A DNA stretch of 64,000 nucleotides from Flavobacteriaceae bacterium. GTDB taxonomy: Bacteria > Bacteroidota > Bacteroidia > Flavobacteriales > Flavobacteriaceae. Positions within the stretch are counted from its first letter, which is position 1, and each line of letters begins with the position of its first letter. Of this stretch, positions 55,410 to 64,000 are shown in pieces. Made by a program: the position numbers and the translations under genes. The notes beneath the pieces were generated by a model that worked only from the letters and a program-made list of their open reading frames with translations, was not told where the DNA came from and ran no database searches. The stretch is from contig SIHP01000005.1 in the NCBI GenBank assembly GCA_004762155.1, positions 124,001 to 188,000 on the forward strand. Direction: 5' to 3'.

Positions 55410-55516
55410 CAAAAAAAAAGCAACCCATTTAAGGGAAGCTTTCCATCGGTTAACAAAACCTAGCACTATTAAGTGCTTAACAACACAACTAACGCTATCC
55501 TTAAAAAAAGACAGCC
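55410..55516 (-). ncRNA. Candidate structured small RNA, about 107 nt
   Basis: On the minus strand a full promoter (TTTG 55548-55545, 18 nt, TATATTTG 55526-55519) is followed after 3 nt by a run of hairpins: GCTGTC (55515-55510) with GATAGC (55499-55494); AGCACT-4-AGTGCT (55477-55462); GGTT-5-AACC (55460-55448); and a terminator AGC-TT-CCC/GGG-TT-GCT (55440-55419) with nine T. No credible open frame exists. The promoter spacing and boxes are the same as for the tRNA-Asp genes, so strong expression is likely. It may belong to a known family such as Flavo-1, but I cannot test that. Confidence 0.7.
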
Positions 55517-55518
55517 TG

Positions 55519-55548
55519 CAAATATACAACAATTTTAAACATATCAAA
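55519..55548 (-). promoter_or_regulatory. Promoter of the small RNA candidate
   Basis: TTTG (55548-55545), 18-nt spacer and TATATTTG (55526-55519) on the minus strand form an exact Bacteroidota vegetative promoter. Confidence 0.8.
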
Positions 55549-55606
55549 ATATTTTTGTTTTTTTTTATAACAAACTCGTCATAGGGTAACATTGTTTAAT
55601 TGATCG

Positions 55607-55614
55607 TATCTTTG
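55607..55614 (+). promoter_or_regulatory. Promoter -7 element of lysS
   Basis: TATCTTTG matches TAnnTTTG and lies 32 nt before the lysS ATG. No clear -33 element is at the expected distance. Confidence 0.6.
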
Positions 55615-55646
55615 CTTCTTTAAAAACAATCATTAAAAAACATACA

Positions 55647-57344
55647 ATGCAATTATCAGAACAAGAAGTTGTACGTAGAGAAAAATTAGATAAACTACGT
55701 GCACTAGGTATTAACCCTTATCCAGCAGATTTATTCCCTTTAGATTCAAACTCTAAAGAAATTAAAGAGAAATTTGAAGAAGGTAAAAAGGTGATTATTG
55801 CTGGTAGATTAATGTCTAAGAAGATACAAGGAAAAGCTTCTTTTGGTGAATTGCAAGACAGTAAGGGTAGAATACAAATTTACTTTAATAGAGATGAGAT
55901 TTGTACAGGTGAAGACAAAACATTGTATAATGATGTTTTTAAAAAATTACTTGATCTTGGTGACTTTATAGGTCTTGAAGGTGAATTATTTACTACTCAA
56001 GTTGGAGAAAAAACAGTTTTAGTAAAAAATTTTAAATTATTAAGCAAAGCTTTAAAACCTTTACCATTACCAAAAACAGATAAAGAAGGTAACACTTACG
56101 ATGCCTTTACAGATCCTGAATTAAGATATAGGCAACGTTATGCTGATTTAGTTGTTAATCCGCATGTAAAAGAAGTTTTTGTAAAAAGAACGAAACTTTT
56201 TAATGCTATGCGTCAGTTTTTTAACGATGCTGGTTATTTTGAAGTTGAAACTCCAATTTTACAACCAATTGCTGGTGGTGCATCTGCAAGACCATTTATG
56301 ACGCATCATAATTCTTTAGACATTCCATTATATATGAGAATTGCTAACGAATTATATTTAAAACGTTTAATTGTTGGTGGTTTTGATGGTGTTTATGAAT
56401 TTTCTAAAAACTTCCGTAACGAAGGAATGGATAGAACTCACAATCCTGAATTTACAGCCATGGAAATTTACGTAGCCTACAAAGATTATAATTGGATGAT
56501 GGAGTTCACAGAAAACTTATTAGAACATTGTGCAATTGCAGTTAACGGAACTTCAGATGTAACTTTTGGTGAACACAAAATAAACTTTAAAGCTCCTTAT
56601 GCTAGAGTTACTATGGCCGACTCTATAAAACACTTTACAGGTTTTGATATTACTGGAAAATCGGAAAAAGAGCTTTTTGATGCTGCCAGAGAAATGGGAA
56701 TAGAAGTTGACGATACAATGGGTAAAGGAAAGTTAATTGATGAAATGTTTGGTGAAAAGTGTGAAGGAAACTACATACAACCAACTTTCATTACAGATTA
56801 TCCTAAAGAAATGTCTCCTTTATGTAAAGAACACAGAGACAATCCTGAATTAACAGAACGTTTTGAATTAATGGTTTGTGGTAAAGAAGTTGCAAATGCA
56901 TATTCTGAATTAAATGACCCTATTGACCAAAGAGAACGTTTTGAAGCACAATTAAAATTAGCAGCTCGTGGTGACGATGAAGCTAGTGAGTTTATAGATC
57001 AAGATTTTTTACGTGCTTTGGAATATGGAATGCCTCCAACTTCTGGTTTAGGAATTGGTATGGATCGTTTAATTATGTACTTAACCAATAATCAATCTAT
57101 ACAAGAAGTTTTATTCTTCCCACAAATGCGTCCTGAGAAAAAAGCACCTTCTGTGGAATTAAATGACGATGAAAAAGCTGTTTTAGCAATTATTGAAAAA
57201 GCTGAAAAGATAGATTTAGGTGAGTTAAAAACTCAATCTGGCTTAAGTAATAAAAAATGGGACAAAACAATTAAAGGATTAACAAGAACCAAATTAGCTA
57301 AAGTTGAAAAAACTGACGAAGGTTTATTTGTAGAAATTATCTAA
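55647..57344 (+). CDS. lysS: Lysyl-tRNA synthetase, class II
   Basis: The 565-residue protein charges tRNA-Lys. An N-terminal OB-fold anticodon domain (GRLMSKKIQGKASFGELQD) is followed by class II catalytic motifs: FRNEGMDRTHNPEFT (motif 2) and GLGIGMDRLIMYL (motif 3, near residue 470). It has about 60 extra C-terminal residues (from LNDDEKAVLAIIEKAEKI) that look like a small winged-helix domain, as in other Bacteroidota LysS. Start and length are normal. Confidence 0.97.
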   Translation: MQLSEQEVVRREKLDKLRALGINPYPADLFPLDSNSKEIKEKFEEGKKVIIAGRLMSKKIQGKASFGELQDSKGRIQIYFNRDEICTGEDKTLYNDVFKKLLDLGDFIGLEGELFTTQVGEKTVLVKNFKLLSKALKPLPLPKTDKEGNTYDAFTDPELRYRQRYADLVVNPHVKEVFVKRTKLFNAMRQFFNDAGYFEVETPILQPIAGGASARPFMTHHNSLDIPLYMRIANELYLKRLIVGGFDGVYEFSKNFRNEGMDRTHNPEFTAMEIYVAYKDYNWMMEFTENLLEHCAIAVNGTSDVTFGEHKINFKAPYARVTMADSIKHFTGFDITGKSEKELFDAAREMGIEVDDTMGKGKLIDEMFGEKCEGNYIQPTFITDYPKEMSPLCKEHRDNPELTERFELMVCGKEVANAYSELNDPIDQRERFEAQLKLAARGDDEASEFIDQDFLRALEYGMPPTSGLGIGMDRLIMYLTNNQSIQEVLFFPQMRPEKKAPSVELNDDEKAVLAIIEKAEKIDLGELKTQSGLSNKKWDKTIKGLTRTKLAKVEKTDEGLFVEII

Positions 57345-57370
57345 AATTCATTCAAAAATATCAGAATTCA

Positions 57371-57405
57371 AAAGCAACTTAAATATTTAGGTTGCTTTTT
57401 TTTAT
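57371..57405 (+). terminator. Terminator of lysS
   Basis: AAAGCAAC and GTTGCTTT arms flank an AT-rich stem-loop, followed by eight or more T, 26 nt after lysS. Confidence 0.88.
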
Positions 57406-57727
57406 GATTACACGTTAAGATTTTAATGAAACAAAACCAATAGACTTATTTACAGTCAATTAAACACAAAATACTATGAAATCAACACAAAAAACAGATT
57501 AAAAATTCATTTTTAATAGAAAAACAGACATAATTCCAAAAAAAAGTAACAATTTATTAATTATATGTAAGACAAAAAAAACACCTATTCCCCTTTCTAA
57601 TGTTATATTATTGATAACAAAAACACAAAAAAAGTAATTTTTATGTAATTTATTTAACATTTGTTAATTCAATTTTAAATAAAAAGACATATATTTGATT
57701 CCCATTTTTTCCCATAAACCCCTAACT
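57406..57727 (+). other. Gene-free AT-rich stretch with promoter of the TonB-like gene
   Basis: Nothing coding is visible. The only recognisable element is a -7 match TATATTTG at 57690-57697, 30 nt before the ATG at 57728. Confidence 0.55.
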
Positions 57728-58816
57728 ATGATTAGAAAAATTACTCTTTGGGTATTATTTTTAATACTTATAATCCCTAAAAGCTACTCTCAAGAAGGTA
57801 GTGAAACTTGTGAAGGCGACGCAGACGATGTTGCTTTAGATTTAAATAGCATCACAAAATGTACTATAAAAGATGCAGAAGGTGAAAACAAGAACAAAAA
57901 AGTCTCTTTTCAAGTAACTTCAAGACGTAGGTTAAAACGAAAAAGAAACACAGCACAAAGTATTGGTAGCGGAGGTTACTCTCATCAAGTTGCAGATATT
58001 AAAAACACAACTAACATTGTAAATAATCTTTCGTTGAAAGAAGTAGATGCATCTGGTGTAATTTCTTTTTATAAAGTAGATGAAATTCCTTTGTTTAAAG
58101 CATGTAAAAAGGTTTCTATTTACGAACAACAAAAATGCTTTAAAAAACAAATTAACCGTCATGTTAAACTGAACCTTAAATACCCTGAAAAATCATACAA
58201 AAGTGGAATACAAGGTAGAGTTTTAGCGAACTTTGTTATTGACAAAGATGGAAAAGTAAACATTACAAATACTCTTTTCCCATATAAAGGAGAAGAATTA
58301 AGAGAAGAAGCCAAACGAATTATAGAAAAGCTTCCTCCATTTATACCTGGGAAACAAGGAAATAGAGAAGTAAACGTACAATATAGTTTAAGAGTTGTTT
58401 TTGATATACCTGGTGTTAAGAAAACAAACATCAGAAAGAAAAATCCTGTTAACGAAAAGATCTATGATTTTTATCAATTGGAAAAAATTCCAGAATTTGA
58501 AAACTGTTCAGATCAAACAAACTCTCCAACAAATTGTTTTATAAACGAACTACAAGAACATGTTACCAATAACTTTGCGTATCCAGTAGTTGCAATAGAC
58601 AATGATATTCAAGGTGTAGTACTTGTTAAATTTGTGATTAATTCAGAAGGAAGAGTTACTAATATCAGCGCTAACGGAGAAAATAATGCAGGGATTTTAG
58701 AGCAAGCCGCTAAGAGATTAGTTCAAAAATTACCTGTTTTTAAACCAGCAATTAAAGGTGGAGTTGCTGTTAGTACAAGATATGAATTCCCTATTGAATT
58801 TTCTCTACAAGATTAA
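57728..58816 (+). CDS. Energy-transducer TonB-like protein with two TonB C-terminal domains
   Basis: The 362-residue protein starts with a hydrophobic signal or anchor (MIRKITLWVLFLILIIPKSY), then a basic linker and two TonB_C-like domains: one around residues 140-225 (YKSGIQGRVLANFVIDKDGK, ending PPFIPGKQGNR) and one around 275-360 (NDIQGVVLVKFVINSEGRV, ending PVFKPAIKGGV). Each is preceded by a similar KVDEIPLFKAC/LEKIPEFENC motif with cysteines. No Pro-rich periplasmic spanner is present and no ExbB/D genes are near, so a role in TonB-dependent uptake is not certain. The ATG at 57728 is preferred to a TTG at 57695 because the latter lies in the -7 box. Confidence 0.82.
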   Translation: MIRKITLWVLFLILIIPKSYSQEGSETCEGDADDVALDLNSITKCTIKDAEGENKNKKVSFQVTSRRRLKRKRNTAQSIGSGGYSHQVADIKNTTNIVNNLSLKEVDASGVISFYKVDEIPLFKACKKVSIYEQQKCFKKQINRHVKLNLKYPEKSYKSGIQGRVLANFVIDKDGKVNITNTLFPYKGEELREEAKRIIEKLPPFIPGKQGNREVNVQYSLRVVFDIPGVKKTNIRKKNPVNEKIYDFYQLEKIPEFENCSDQTNSPTNCFINELQEHVTNNFAYPVVAIDNDIQGVVLVKFVINSEGRVTNISANGENNAGILEQAAKRLVQKLPVFKPAIKGGVAVSTRYEFPIEFSLQD

Positions 58817-58854
58817 TTTTCGGGATTTAAAATATTCTATTAAATATAAAATCA

Positions 58855-58888
58855 AACAAGTTACAAATCACTGTAACTTGTTTTTTTT
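58855..58888 (+). terminator. Terminator of the TonB-like gene
   Basis: AACAAGTTACA and TGTAACTTGTT (perfect 11 bp) around AATCAC, followed by T, 39 nt after the gene. Confidence 0.92.
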
Positions 58889-58944
58889 ATAAAACATATT
58901 TTTATCACGCTCTAGTAAAATATTTTTCATAACTTTAAAACGCT

Positions 58945-60966
58945 ATGAAAAAGATAATTAACTATAAACCTACGGGGTTCCTAGGGTGTTTACTTATTGG
59001 TATTTTACTTCAGTTTTATTATAAAATATGGAGTTATAATTTTTGGTATTTAGTTTCTGTTTTATGTTGTCTTATAATTCTTCTTTTTGTATTAAAACAG
59101 AGGAAACGCAAAATACTTTTTACAAGTACATCCTTTTTAATTTTTATTTTTTGGGGTATTTCTAGTATCTACATACAAAATCCAAAAAACCACAAAAATT
59201 ATTTTTTAAAAAACAAAAAGAACAATTCAACACTTATAGTTTCTGTTACAGATGTTTTAAAAACAAATGTTTATTATGACAAATATATTGTAAACGTAAC
59301 ACAAACTGACCTTATAAAAACCCAAGGAAAATTATTACTAAATATAAAAAAAGACAGTACTCGTAAAAAATTAAACATCGACCAACAGCTGTTTTTAAAA
59401 CCTATTTTAAAAGAGATTACACCTGCTTTAAACCCACATCAATTTAGTTATAAAAATCATTTAGCTAAACAGCATATTTACCAACAAATCTTTACTGAAA
59501 CCAAAAATTATGTAATCTTAAAAGAAAATAACACATCTTTATTTGGTGTATTAGCTCGTTATAGAAACAAAATTCAAGACTCTTTAAAAAAACACAATTT
59601 TACAAAAGATGAATTTTCTGTAATTAACGCTTTACTTCTTGGTCAAAGACAGGAAATCTCTAAGAACTTATTAAACAACTACGTAAAAGCTGGTGCAATA
59701 CACATACTTGCTATATCTGGTTTACACATCGGTATTGTCCTTTTATTTTTATCATGGTTATTCTATCCCATAACAAAATTAAAACACGGAACAGCACTTA
59801 AAACAATCTTAATTATTTGTATTCTTTGGGTATTTGCATTTATTACAGGTTTATCCGCATCTGTTGTAAGAGCGGTAACCATGTTTACTTTCATTGCTAT
59901 TGGAAATTCTCTAAAAAGAGGTAAAAACACCAAGCATTCATTAATTACTTCTGCTTTTATTTTACTTTTAATAAATCCTATGTTTTTGTTTGATGTTGGC
60001 TTTCAATTAAGCTATTTAGCCGTTTTTAGTATTGTTTACACAGAACCGATCATTAGTTCTATTTGGAGACCTAAATACATAATTCTGAATAAAATATGGA
60101 AGTTATTTACAGTTTCTATTGCTGCTCAAATTGGCATCCTACCACTTAGTTTGTTTTACTTTCATCAATTCCCTGGTTTGTTTTTACTTTCAAATATAAT
60201 CATTATTCCATTTTTAGGTGTTATTCTATTTTGTGGAATTATAGTAATACTCTTAGCACTGTTTAACTATTTACCCAAAACAGTAGTTATCGTTTATAAC
60301 CAAATTATTAAATGGATGAATACTATTGTAATATGGATTTCTGAACAAGAAGCATTTTTATTTACAAAAATTTCATTATCAATTTTTATGATGGTTGCTT
60401 TGTATGTGTTTTTTATTACAGCCTTTAAATTTGTGATTAATAGAAAAGCAAAACAATTAATTCATCTGTTAATCTCAATTGTTCTGATACAATTAGTTCT
60501 TATATATGAAAGTGATAACACAAATAATAAAAAGGAGTTTATTGTTTTTCATAAAAACAAGGCTTCAATAATAGGAAAAAGATCGGGTGATCAGTTTTTA
60601 ATAGAACATAATTTAGACACACTATCAATTAATGAAAAGTTGATTACCAGTTATGAAATTGGAGAAAATATTTCAGCAATCATTAAAAATCAAAATTCGT
60701 TAATACAGCAATTCAATAAAGAAAACATTTTAATTATTGATAGTTTAGGTGTTTATAAATTAAAGGGGGTAAAAAACCCTATAATTATACTACAATCTTC
60801 GCCAAAAGTTAATTTAAACAGAGTAATAACACTACTTGAACCTAAAGAAATAATTGCAGACGGAAGTAACTACAAAAGCTATATAAATACATGGAGGGAA
60901 ACTTGTAAAAAACAAAAAACACCATTTTACTATACCGGTAAAAATGGTGCTTATATTTTTAAATAA
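58945..60966 (+). CDS. ComEC/Rec2-family DNA uptake channel protein
   Basis: The 673-residue membrane protein has three N-terminal hydrophobic segments, a soluble DUF4131-like stretch, and the Competence domain (about 215-480: INALLLGQRQEISKNLL, AGAIHILAISGLHIGIVLL, GLSASVVRAVTMFT). It would form the inner-membrane channel for single-stranded DNA. The C-terminal 150 residues lack the HxHxDH metallo-beta-lactamase motif found in long ComEC proteins. It is bounded by a terminator upstream and is convergent with the next gene. Confidence 0.9.
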   Translation: MKKIINYKPTGFLGCLLIGILLQFYYKIWSYNFWYLVSVLCCLIILLFVLKQRKRKILFTSTSFLIFIFWGISSIYIQNPKNHKNYFLKNKKNNSTLIVSVTDVLKTNVYYDKYIVNVTQTDLIKTQGKLLLNIKKDSTRKKLNIDQQLFLKPILKEITPALNPHQFSYKNHLAKQHIYQQIFTETKNYVILKENNTSLFGVLARYRNKIQDSLKKHNFTKDEFSVINALLLGQRQEISKNLLNNYVKAGAIHILAISGLHIGIVLLFLSWLFYPITKLKHGTALKTILIICILWVFAFITGLSASVVRAVTMFTFIAIGNSLKRGKNTKHSLITSAFILLLINPMFLFDVGFQLSYLAVFSIVYTEPIISSIWRPKYIILNKIWKLFTVSIAAQIGILPLSLFYFHQFPGLFLLSNIIIIPFLGVILFCGIIVILLALFNYLPKTVVIVYNQIIKWMNTIVIWISEQEAFLFTKISLSIFMMVALYVFFITAFKFVINRKAKQLIHLLISIVLIQLVLIYESDNTNNKKEFIVFHKNKASIIGKRSGDQFLIEHNLDTLSINEKLITSYEIGENISAIIKNQNSLIQQFNKENILIIDSLGVYKLKGVKNPIIILQSSPKVNLNRVITLLEPKEIIADGSNYKSYINTWRETCKKQKTPFYYTGKNGAYIFK

Positions 60967-60974
60967 AAGAGTAC

Positions 60975-61496
60975 TTACTCTAATTTACTTTGAAAGTTTT
61001 TTTCAAAATCTGGCCAAGGTGTATTTTTGTATCCATCATCTTTAAAATAAGCTAAAATTTTCTCAAATTTCTTTTCTTTTATATAACCTGGAACAGCTTG
61101 AATTAAATCTTCATTAGTATTAAAAAAAGCTGTTGAAGGATAACTCATTTTACCTTTTAAAATAGCAGCTGCTAATTCATGATATTTACTTCTACCTTGC
61201 TTTACAAACTTAAAAGTTTTACCTTTAAACGTAATATCTTTTTTTCCTTCTCCGTCCATTTTAACGGCGTAATAATTCTTATTAATAAACTTTACTATCG
61301 TTTTATTCTTATAAGTAGTAGTATCCATTACTTTACACCAACCACACCAATCTGTATATAAATCAACCAAAATAGGTTTAGGTGTTGCCTTATTTAACTC
61401 TAAAGCTTTTTCAAAACTAATCCAATTTACTTCTTCCTGGGCCTGAACTGCAATAGCACTTATTACAAAAAATGCCGTTAATATTATTTTTCTCAT
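60975..61496 (-). CDS. Secreted thioredoxin-like protein
   Basis: The 173-residue protein has a signal peptide ending AVQAQEE and one thioredoxin domain with the redox motif YTDWCGWCKVMD and cis-proline in SYPSTAFF. The WCGWCK motif is typical of periplasmic DUF255/TlpA-like thioredoxins in Bacteroidota. The substrate is unknown. It ends 8 nt from the comEC-like stop on the other strand. Confidence 0.88.
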   Translation of the reverse strand: MRKIILTAFFVISAIAVQAQEEVNWISFEKALELNKATPKPILVDLYTDWCGWCKVMDTTTYKNKTIVKFINKNYYAVKMDGEGKKDITFKGKTFKFVKQGRSKYHELAAAILKGKMSYPSTAFFNTNEDLIQAVPGYIKEKKFEKILAYFKDDGYKNTPWPDFEKNFQSKLE

Positions 61497-61534
61497 ACTG
61501 TCTTTGTCTCAATAAGTATTCCAAATTTACAAAA

Positions 61535-61567
61535 AAAGCTACTAATTCTTATCAAACTAGTAGCTTT
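61535..61567 (-). terminator. Terminator of the POT transporter gene
   Basis: AAAGCTACTA and TAGTAGCTTT (perfect 10 bp) lie just past the stop of the minus-strand transporter gene, with a T run on that strand (61537-61531). Confidence 0.88.
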
Positions 61568-61589
61568 AATCTATTTTATAATGTATTTA

Positions 61590-63167
61590 TTATTTTACTC
61601 CGTGCATTAGTTTCTTTGTTATTGGTGTTAAAGCCATTAAAATAAGACCTGCCACTACTGGCACTACTGTGAATATAAGAAAGAAAGTAGTCATATCATA
61701 TTGTGCTGTTATTTTATCAATCATACCTCCCATTGAACCGGCAGCTTTATTACCCATTCCAATTGCTATATACCAAAGTCCAAACATTAATCCTATTTTA
61801 GTCGCCGGAACTAATTTACTTACATAAGACAATCCAACAGGTGACAACGCTAATTCACCTAAAGTATGAAGTAAATAAGCTAAAATAAGCCAAAGCATAC
61901 TCACTGAAGCTGTTTTGGCTCCTTGAGGGATCCCCATTGAACCATAAGCTAAAATACCAAAACCTAAGCCTAATAAAATTAACCCTAATCCAAACTTAAC
62001 AGTTGCTGACGGATTGTATTTACTTTCCCATAATTTAGAAAACAAAGGAGCGAAAGTGATAATATAAAATGAATTTAAAATTGAAAACCAAGATGCTGGA
62101 ACTTCTGTTTTAACTTCACTAAATTGATTTTTAAGCATCCAGATAACAACTGCCCAAATAATAACAAAACTTATTGCTAAAAACACATTTGATAAAGGAT
62201 ATTTTTTAAATGTAATCTGAAACAACTTAAACAATACATAAGTTATAATAACTAAAGGGACAATAGTTAGTAATGTATTTGCTATTCTGAAAATATTTGC
62301 AGAGCTCCCTTCTAATAATCTATTTGTATAATCACCTGCAAAAATAGTCATAGACCCTCCTGCCTGTTCAAATGCTGCCCAGAAAAATATGGTAAAAAAA
62401 GCTAATATACCAACAACTATATACCTATCTCTTTGAACATCCTCCGAAACTTCTTTTTTAACCGTTTCCTTTTCTTCTCCTATATTAACTATTGCATCTT
62501 CATATTCTATAGTCTTAGAAGGTGATAATCCAACTTTACCATAAATACCTTGAGCTAACCAAAACTGTAACATTCCTAAAAACATAAAAATCCCAGCAAG
62601 ACCAAAACCATAATGCCAACCATATCCTTCACCTAAATAACCACAAAGTAAAATACCCAAAAAAGCTCCAGCATTTACTCCCATATAATAAATTGTAAAA
62701 GCTCCATCTTTCTTTTCTTGAGCATTAACATACATTCCATTGATTATAGAAGTCATATTTGGCTTAAACAAACCATTACCAGCAACTAACAAAGCTATTC
62801 CCATATACAAACCCCAAGGTGTATCAAAAGCCATAGCAGCATGACCTAAAGCCATTATCAACGCCCCTATTGCAACAGCATTTCTATAACCCAACATTTT
62901 ATCTGCTAAATAACCTCCTATAATTGGAGAAAAATAAACTAACATTGTATAAGTCCCATATAAACTTAAAGCTTCTTCTCTTGACCATCCCCAACCTGGA
63001 TTATCCCCTGTTATAGCTGTTGTTAAAAATAAAACTAGAATTGCTCTCATTCCGTAATACGAAAATCGTTCCCACATTTCTGTAAAAAACAACACAAATA
63101 AACCTGATGGATGTCCCATTAAAAGCTTTCGATTCATTTCCGAACCTTCAAATCTGATTGTACTCAT
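61590..63167 (-). CDS. POT-family proton-dependent peptide transporter
   Basis: The 525-residue protein has about 14 membrane segments and the POT signature FFTEMWERFSYYGMRAIL (ExxER) at the N-terminus, then GGYLADKMLGYRNAV. It imports di- and tripeptides with protons. It lies 25 nt downstream of a second transporter gene of the same family on the same strand, so the two probably form an operon made by tandem duplication. Confidence 0.92.
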   Translation of the reverse strand: MSTIRFEGSEMNRKLLMGHPSGLFVLFFTEMWERFSYYGMRAILVLFLTTAITGDNPGWGWSREEALSLYGTYTMLVYFSPIIGGYLADKMLGYRNAVAIGALIMALGHAAMAFDTPWGLYMGIALLVAGNGLFKPNMTSIINGMYVNAQEKKDGAFTIYYMGVNAGAFLGILLCGYLGEGYGWHYGFGLAGIFMFLGMLQFWLAQGIYGKVGLSPSKTIEYEDAIVNIGEEKETVKKEVSEDVQRDRYIVVGILAFFTIFFWAAFEQAGGSMTIFAGDYTNRLLEGSSANIFRIANTLLTIVPLVIITYVLFKLFQITFKKYPLSNVFLAISFVIIWAVVIWMLKNQFSEVKTEVPASWFSILNSFYIITFAPLFSKLWESKYNPSATVKFGLGLILLGLGFGILAYGSMGIPQGAKTASVSMLWLILAYLLHTLGELALSPVGLSYVSKLVPATKIGLMFGLWYIAIGMGNKAAGSMGGMIDKITAQYDMTTFFLIFTVVPVVAGLILMALTPITKKLMHGVK

Positions 63168-63192
63168 TATATATATTTAAATTAATTTCTTT

Positions 63193-64000
63193 TTAGTGTA
63201 CGTTACCCATTAATTTCTTCATCAATGGCGAAAATAATAAAACTAAAACCCCTGCTCCTAAAGCATATTTCGCTATTAAATCAAAACCATTTGTGTAAAT
63301 TGCTAATGTTTGTAATCCTCCTACATTTGTATCAGTACTTTCTACTGCTAATTGTTTTGATATAAAACCTACAATTTGAAAAGCAAAAGCTGACGATAAA
63401 AACCAAACCCCCATCATAAAGGCTACAATATTTTTTGGTGATAAATCTGTTATTTTTGACAATCCTACTGGAGACATAAACAACTCTCCTATAGAAATAA
63501 TAAAATACATAGCAAATAAATAATAAAAAGGAACCATCCCATTTTCATCAGCACTTACACCACTTACAGATAAAATATAAAAACTTAAACCCGCAAACAA
63601 TAATCCCAATCCAAACTTATAAGGTGTTCTTGGATTTAATTTTTTCTTTGATAAATACCCCCATAATAATGAAATAGGAATTGCTAAAATGATAATAAAC
63701 ATTGAATTTAAACCATTTGTTTGAGCTGCTGTCATAATTCCATCTAAATCAACATTTCTTGACGCAAACAAAGTAATTACACTTCCTGACAATTCATGAA
63801 ACCCCCAAAATAGTGTCATAAAAAAAGTAATTAAAACCGCCATTATTAGCTTTTTACGAGCTTCGTTTGTTTTTAAATTATAAATAATATAACCAAGATA
63901 TACCAAAACAGCTACGCCTATAAATTTAAAAATTCCACTAACGTAATTAGATTTCCATGACGACAATAACCATGCTATACCTGGAGCTGTTAAAAAAGCT
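63193..64000 (-). CDS. POT-family peptide transporter, partial (N-terminus beyond right edge)
   Basis: The visible 269 codons are the C-terminal half of a second POT transporter; the frame is open to base 64000, where it begins AFLTAPGIAWLLSSWKSNY. It shows GELFMSPVGLSKITDLSPK and MMGVWFLSSAFAFQIVG, parallel to GELALSPVGLSYVSKLVP in its neighbour. A TTG at 63966 is internal and not a real start. The ExxER signature would be in the missing N-terminus. Confidence 0.9.
   Translation of the reverse strand, partial: AFLTAPGIAWLLSSWKSNYVSGIFKFIGVAVLVYLGYIIYNLKTNEARKKLIMAVLITFFMTLFWGFHELSGSVITLFASRNVDLDGIMTAAQTNGLNSMFIIILAIPISLLWGYLSKKKLNPRTPYKFGLGLLFAGLSFYILSVSGVSADENGMVPFYYLFAMYFIISIGELFMSPVGLSKITDLSPKNIVAFMMGVWFLSSAFAFQIVGFISKQLAVESTDTNVGGLQTLAIYTNGFDLIAKYALGAGVLVLLFSPLMKKLMGNVH

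Noticed and set aside
55398..55592. 64-codon frame on the minus strand across the small RNA
   Set aside because: Its start lies upstream of the strong promoter start and its product has no domain; the RNA hairpins and terminator explain the conserved-looking features.
63193..63966. Stand-alone 257-residue transporter starting at TTG 63966
   Set aside because: The frame continues upstream without a stop to the window edge and the protein would lack the N-terminal half of a POT transporter, so it is a truncated view of a longer gene.
1..64000. CRISPR arrays, insertion sequences, prophage, rRNA genes, defence systems, replication origin
   Set aside because: No regularly spaced direct repeats, transposase, integrase, phage structural gene, rRNA segment or recognised defence gene was seen on either strand.

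Overview
The window is AT-rich DNA from a member of the Bacteroidota, most likely a marine member of the Flavobacteriaceae (Polaribacter/Tenacibaculum-like; genus not resolved). The reasons are Bacteroidota-type promoters (TTTG, about 18-19 nt, TAnnTTTG), start codons preceded by A-rich stretches rather than Shine-Dalgarno sites, C-terminal type IX secretion sorting domains, a 7TM-AraC regulator, and two DAHP synthase-chorismate mutase / split MetH style gene arrangements common in that family. Nearly the whole window is amino-acid and sulfur anabolism.

Layout. 1-3371 (minus): the head of an arginine/proline operon (GNAT acyltransferase, argG, argC, proC, cut by the left edge). 3770-10956 (plus): ilvDBNCA, preceded by an Ile/Leu/Val-rich leader peptide and a terminator that together form a classical attenuator. 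11109-12154 (minus): a zinc-limitation-like pair (DUF1826 protein and HisI) with a palindrome over its promoter; mog diverges from it. 12935-19752 (plus): SAM-I riboswitch, metY, a metX-aspartate kinase-homoserine dehydrogenase fusion, a metZ-like gene and an Rrf2 regulator. 19929-30041 (plus): a 12-gene sulfate-to-cysteine operon (DUF2061, cysH, cysD, cysN, ferredoxin, sulfite reductase, two siroheme genes, ferredoxin-NADP reductase, ferredoxin, cysE, cysM). 30104-35230 (plus): a second SAM-I riboswitch, split metH, a small unknown gene and metF. Then trxA and a DUF58 gene.

36848-40715: two tRNA-Asp genes with identical promoters and terminators bracket a 3.8-kb minus-strand segment holding a cysteine-rich lipoprotein with a papain-like C-terminal domain, a small secreted protein and a 7TM-AraC regulator broken by an in-frame stop. 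41007-45136 (plus): phenylalanine/tyrosine operon (pheA, aminotransferase, tyrA, DAHP synthase-chorismate mutase) under a Phe-rich leader-peptide attenuator. 45233-64000: mostly housekeeping genes (rsgA, dtd, lipB, lysS, comEC-like), two tandem secreted metalloproteases, a YceI lipoprotein, a DUF456 protein, a candidate structured small RNA, a TonB-like protein, a secreted thioredoxin-like protein and two POT peptide transporters (the last cut by the right edge).

How it fits together. Sulfate is activated and reduced by the cys operon; siroheme, ferredoxins and an FNR serve the sulfite reductase; CysE/CysM make cysteine. The met genes make homoserine from aspartate, acetylate it, sulfhydrylate it and methylate homocysteine with methyl-THF from MetF. 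SAM feeds back through two riboswitches, and branched-chain and aromatic amino acids feed back through two ribosome-mediated attenuators. The most interesting items are the two attenuators, the promoter-proven small RNA candidate at 55410-55516, the palindrome over the DUF1826/hisI promoter, the tRNA-bounded segment and the trifunctional metX-thrA fusion. All calls rest on reading the sequence; no database search was run.
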